From positions 1 to 11,690 of the forward strand of contig JAEYYV010000370.1 in NCBI GenBank assembly GCA_023428295.1: a stretch of 11,690 bases of DNA, read 5' to 3'. A program made the translations under genes and the position numbers. The DNA is from Pseudomonadota bacterium. Its GTDB lineage: Bacteria; Myxococcota_A; Polyangia; Haliangiales; Haliangiaceae. The notes below the pieces were generated by a model, which was given only the letters and a program-made list of their open reading frames with translations, searched no databases and had not been told where the DNA came from. Positions 8,953 through 11,690 of the stretch are shown one piece after another. The number at the start of each line of letters is the position of its first letter. Positions within the stretch are counted from its first letter, which is position 1.

Positions 8953-9723
8953 ATGATTCTCGGAAAGTTCTTTGGTGCGATCAGGGCTCAGCTGAACAAG
9001 CTCGCCAACTTCTTCTGGGAGGCGGATCCGATCGCCCAGATGCAGTACGAGTACGACCAAGCGGTCGAACAGCTGAAAGAGGGACGGGTCGGTCTCGAGC
9101 AGTACCGCGGACTCGTCGAGCGCGTGTCGCGGCAAGTTCGCGATGGCGAGAGCCAGGTCAACAAGCTGCAGGCGCAAGCCAAGGCGTACTTGAAGGCCGG
9201 CGATCGCGAGACCGCGGGCTCGTACGCGCTGCAGCTGACCAAGGCGAAGACACAGCTCGACGAGAACAAGCAGCAGCTCGCGATGCACGAGGCCGCGTAC
9301 CAGAACAACCTCAAGAAGATTCAGTACGCGAACAAGAAGCTCGTCGAGGTCAAAGACAAGATCCAGAAGTACGACGCCGAGCTGAAGATGTCCGAGGCGG
9401 AAGCCGAGGTCGCGAAGCTCACGCAGAGCTTCAACATGGACATCACGACCGACTTCGGTCAGCTCGAGGATGTCATCCAGCGCAAGATCGACACGAACCG
9501 CGGCAAGGCGCGCGTGGCGAGCGATCTATCGAACGACGGCATCGACAAGATCAAGGCCGAGGAGCGCATGGAGAAGGCCATGGCCGACGACGCGCTGAAG
9601 GATCTCGAGGTCGAGCTCGGCATGCGCGCGCCGGAGACCACGCCGGTCGCCATCGCGGCCAAGGACCTCGGGCCTGCGGAAGAAGTCTCTCAGAAGTCGG
9701 AACCCACCAAGGTGACGGAGTAA
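8953..9723 (+). CDS. PspA/IM30 (Vipp1) family membrane-stress protein
   Basis: PspA-family proteins are ESCRT-III relatives that bind the cytoplasmic face of the inner membrane, oligomerise into rings or rods and preserve membrane integrity under stress. This 256-residue protein starts with the amphipathic helix MILGKFFGAIRAQLNKL, then has the conserved ADPIAQMQYEYDQAVEQL segment (about 24-41). A long, charged, almost entirely helical coiled-coil body follows (about 36-225), rich in Lys, Glu and Gln. DALKDLEVELG closes the conserved body, and a loosely structured Pro/Glu-rich tail of about 30 residues ends the protein. Length is close to that of PspA (about 222 aa) or Vipp1. The gene has its own promoter candidate and strong ribosome-binding site and heads a tight operon: the next start is 3 bp after its stop. 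No pspB, pspC or pspF is visible, so regulation probably differs from the E. coli Psp system. Confidence 0.92.
   Translation: MILGKFFGAIRAQLNKLANFFWEADPIAQMQYEYDQAVEQLKEGRVGLEQYRGLVERVSRQVRDGESQVNKLQAQAKAYLKAGDRETAGSYALQLTKAKTQLDENKQQLAMHEAAYQNNLKKIQYANKKLVEVKDKIQKYDAELKMSEAEAEVAKLTQSFNMDITTDFGQLEDVIQRKIDTNRGKARVASDLSNDGIDKIKAEERMEKAMADDALKDLEVELGMRAPETTPVAIAAKDLGPAEEVSQKSEPTKVTE
9717..9720 (+). promoter_or_regulatory. Shine-Dalgarno of the SBP-OmpA gene, inside the pspA 3' end
   Basis: GGAG, within the last codons of pspA, lies 6 bases before the ATG at 9727. Ribosomes finishing pspA would terminate next to this site, so the two genes are likely translationally coupled. Confidence 0.65.
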
Positions 9724-9726
9724 GCG

Positions 9727-11472
9727 ATGGCCGACGGAGCTGGAAAACCAAAGCCTGCATTCTTCATCGCGGTCATCGCGGTGGTCTTGGGCCTGTGCGG
9801 CCTCGCGTTCTATCGCTGCAACGCGAAGAAGAAAGAGGGCAGCGGTGAGGGCGGTGGCAGCGGGTACATCGATCCGAGCATCGTCAAGAAGAACGGCTCG
9901 GGCGCGAACGCGGAGAACCCGGATCCGAACGCGGCGCCGACGACGGTGACCGAGTACAGCTTCGAGCCGGCGTCGACCCTGCCCGAAGTGAAGGGTACGT
10001 CGGACTACGAGAAGCTCGGCAAGCCGCGCGTCGTGCAGTTCGCGGTGAACGTGTGGGCCGGTTGGGCGCCGATCATCTGGGCCAACGGCGGTAGCGAGCC
10101 GGGCAAGATCTGGAAGGACGCGAAGGGCCAAGACTTCCAGGTGAAGCTGAAGCTCATCGACAACCCCGTCTCGATGGGTGACTCGTTCGCCAACGGCTCG
10201 GTGCACATCGGCTGGGCCACGGTCGACATGTTGCCGCTCGTGATCGAGCGTCTCAAGCGCGACCCGCGCACCATGCCGCGCGTGTACATGCAGGTCGACT
10301 GGTCCAACGGCGGTGACGGCATCGTCGTTCGCGACGCGATCAAGGACGTGTCGGATCTTCGCGGCAAGACCGTCGTGCTCGCACAGAACTCGCCGTCGCA
10401 CTTCTTCTTCTTGAACGTGCTGCTCAACGGCGGCGTCCAGCCGAGCGAGGTGAAGATGAAGTTCACGCAGGACGCGTTCCAGGCGGCCGCGGCGTTCAAC
10501 CAGAACAAGGACATCGCGGGCGTCGTGTCGTGGGCGCCGGACATCTACAACCTGACCAAGCCCGGCATGGGCAACAAGATGCTCGTGTCGACGGCGACCG
10601 CGAACAAGCTGATCGCTGACGTGTGGTTCGCGCGCGCGGACTTCGCGCGTGACAACCCGGAGATCATCGAGGGCCTCGTGCGCGGCATCCTCGACGCCAC
10701 CGATGACCTGACCAAGGACGACGCGAAGAAGCAGGAAGTCTCGAAGCTGATGGACAAGTTCTACGGCCTGCCGCCGGGAACGGGCTCGGAGATGCTCGCC
10801 GACGCGCACTGGACGAACTACGCCGAGAACCGCGACTTCTTCATGGTCGCGTCGAACCCGACGAACTTCCAGCGCACGTTCGAGACCGCCGTTCGCCTCT
10901 ATCGCGCGATTCGCGTGATCCAGGACTCGGTCGAGTTCGACAAGATCATGGACTTCTCGGTGATCAAGAAGCTCGGCGCCGAGCCGAAGTACGCCGAGAG
11001 CAAGAACGAGTACGAGTTCAAGTTCACGCCCGCGGGCTCGAACGAGGTGAACGTCGAGAGCGCGGTCCTCACCAAGACCGTCGTGATCGGGTTCTTCCCG
11101 AACAGCTACGACATCTACAAGAAGGTGCCGGCGAAGCAGGGCTCGGGCGAAGTGTTCTATGACGGCAACGTCGAGTACACGATCGAAGAGATCGCGAAGC
11201 TCGCCGGCCAGTTCGGCGCCGCGCGCATCGTCATCGAGGGTCACACCGACGGATCGATGAAGGGCACGGCCGATGAGGCGTTGGTCAAGGAGCTGTCCAC
11301 GCGCCGCGCGAACGCGGTGAAGGAAGCGCTCGTGAACAAGTTCAAGATGGCGCCGAACCAGTTCACCGCGACTGGCTTTGGATGGTCCAAGCCCGCCGAT
11401 CCCAAGGACCCCGATAACCACGCCAAGAACCGGCGTGTCGAGGTCAAGGTAGTCCCGGCCGAGGCCCAGTAG
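9727..11472 (+). CDS. Membrane-anchored NMT1/SsuA-like substrate-binding protein fused to a C-terminal OmpA peptidoglycan-binding domain
   Basis: A 581-residue envelope protein. One transmembrane segment (about 11-29) follows a short Lys-containing N-terminus; no proper lipobox surrounds C24 or C31, so a signal anchor is more likely than a lipoprotein. A Gly/Ser/Asn/Pro-rich linker (about 35-75) leads to a periplasmic-binding-protein domain (about 100-415). Its segments VNVWAGWAPIIWANGG, GSVHIGWATVDMLP, DWSNGGDGIVVRD, DVSDLRGKTVVLAQNSPSHF and GVVSWAPDIY parallel the nitrate/sulfonate/taurine (NMT1/SsuA) family. The OmpA domain (about 448-576) has EGHTDG with D508, LSTRRANAV with R527 and NRRVEVKV; the Asp and Arg match residues that bind diaminopimelate in OmpA proteins. 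The protein would therefore bridge inner membrane and cell wall while presenting a ligand-binding module. It lies between pspA and a third gene that overlaps its stop by one base. Similar SBP/OmpA fusions are annotated elsewhere as phosphate-type binding proteins; the ligand here is unknown. Confidence 0.9.
   Translation: MADGAGKPKPAFFIAVIAVVLGLCGLAFYRCNAKKKEGSGEGGGSGYIDPSIVKKNGSGANAENPDPNAAPTTVTEYSFEPASTLPEVKGTSDYEKLGKPRVVQFAVNVWAGWAPIIWANGGSEPGKIWKDAKGQDFQVKLKLIDNPVSMGDSFANGSVHIGWATVDMLPLVIERLKRDPRTMPRVYMQVDWSNGGDGIVVRDAIKDVSDLRGKTVVLAQNSPSHFFFLNVLLNGGVQPSEVKMKFTQDAFQAAAAFNQNKDIAGVVSWAPDIYNLTKPGMGNKMLVSTATANKLIADVWFARADFARDNPEIIEGLVRGILDATDDLTKDDAKKQEVSKLMDKFYGLPPGTGSEMLADAHWTNYAENRDFFMVASNPTNFQRTFETAVRLYRAIRVIQDSVEFDKIMDFSVIKKLGAEPKYAESKNEYEFKFTPAGSNEVNVESAVLTKTVVIGFFPNSYDIYKKVPAKQGSGEVFYDGNVEYTIEEIAKLAGQFGAARIVIEGHTDGSMKGTADEALVKELSTRRANAVKEALVNKFKMAPNQFTATGFGWSKPADPKDPDNHAKNRRVEVKVVPAEAQ
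11461..11464 (+). promoter_or_regulatory. Shine-Dalgarno of the downstream partial gene
   Basis: GAGG lies 7 bases before the GTG at 11472 and within the last codons of the SBP-OmpA gene. It supports translation of the right-edge gene from a start that overlaps the upstream TAG. Confidence 0.55.
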
Positions 11473-11690
11473 TGGCCACACCTCCCGGCAACGGTTCGGG
11501 CTCCTCGTCCGGCGGCGATCCGCCCCCGGATCCGCAGGACGTCGCCGGCACCGAGGCTGTGGCCGAGGGTGCGGCGAACACCACGCCGCCGGCAGCGGAT
11601 GCGAAGCCGCCGCGCGATCCAGCAGCGGAGGCGGCAGCGCTCGCGGCGCTCGAAGCCGAGCTCGCCGGGGAGGCGCCGCCGGCGCCGAAG
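11472..11690 (+). CDS. Unidentified protein with Pro/Ala-rich N-terminus (partial, runs off the right edge)
   Basis: The frame opens with GTG at 11472-11474, sharing its G with the TAG stop of the SBP-OmpA gene (TAGTG), and stays open for all 73 codons to the window end. The visible part is low-complexity and rich in Ala, Pro, Gly, Glu and Asp (for example GNGSGSSSGGDPPPDPQD), with no hydrophobic segment or recognisable domain so far; it looks like a disordered leader. Position directly after a substrate-binding protein makes an ABC permease or another transport/envelope component plausible, with this stretch as a cytoplasmic extension, but nothing in the visible residues proves it. The third codon positions are overwhelmingly G or C, which supports real coding. 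Confidence 0.65.
   Translation, partial: MATPPGNGSGSSSGGDPPPDPQDVAGTEAVAEGAANTTPPAADAKPPRDPAAEAAALAALEAELAGEAPPAPK

Noticed and set aside
9526..11481. A 651-codon minus-strand open frame opposite the SBP-OmpA gene
   Set aside because: Its product is Arg/Leu/Val/Asp-rich without any domain, while the plus strand encodes a clear two-domain protein with a ribosome-binding site.

Overview
This is a GC-rich stretch (roughly two-thirds G+C by eye), densely coding, with several GTG starts and gaps of only a few bases between co-directional genes. The gene content suggests a member of the Myxococcota or a related former deltaproteobacterium: a MinD/ParA-like ATPase of the kind common there, a selenocysteine-insertion gene, a sigma-54-type response regulator paired with a many-pass histidine kinase, and an outer-membrane barrel. 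The taxonomic placement is inference. No rRNA, tRNA, CRISPR array, insertion sequence or phage gene was seen.

Layout. Positions 1-2838 are on the minus strand: selA (1369-2838), a small VOC/glyoxalase-fold protein (884-1312), then a MinD-like ATPase running off the left edge (1-833). Starting only 26 bp from selA in the opposite direction is a plus-strand cluster: histidine kinase (2865-5186), NtrC-type response regulator (5195-6682) and a predicted secreted outer-membrane beta-barrel (6715-8049), separated by 8 and about 32 bp and probably one operon. A minus-strand EI24/CysZ-like multi-pass membrane protein (8034-8768) converges on the barrel gene and overlaps its 3' end by 16 bp. A 184-bp divergent intergenic region (8769-8952) separates it from a second plus-strand operon: a PspA/IM30 protein (8953-9723), an inner-membrane-anchored substrate-binding protein fused to an OmpA peptidoglycan-binding domain (9727-11472), and a third gene whose first 73 codons are Pro/Ala-rich (11472 to the right edge).

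How the genes may work together. The kinase and regulator form a two-component pair that should activate sigma-54 promoters; the linked barrel may be part of the sensed or controlled envelope function. The most interesting unit is the right-hand operon. A cytoplasmic membrane-remodelling/stress protein (PspA), a solute-binding module fixed to both inner membrane and peptidoglycan, and a tightly coupled third protein look like a dedicated envelope-stress or transport complex that I cannot match to a named, characterised system. Its remaining components lie beyond the window.
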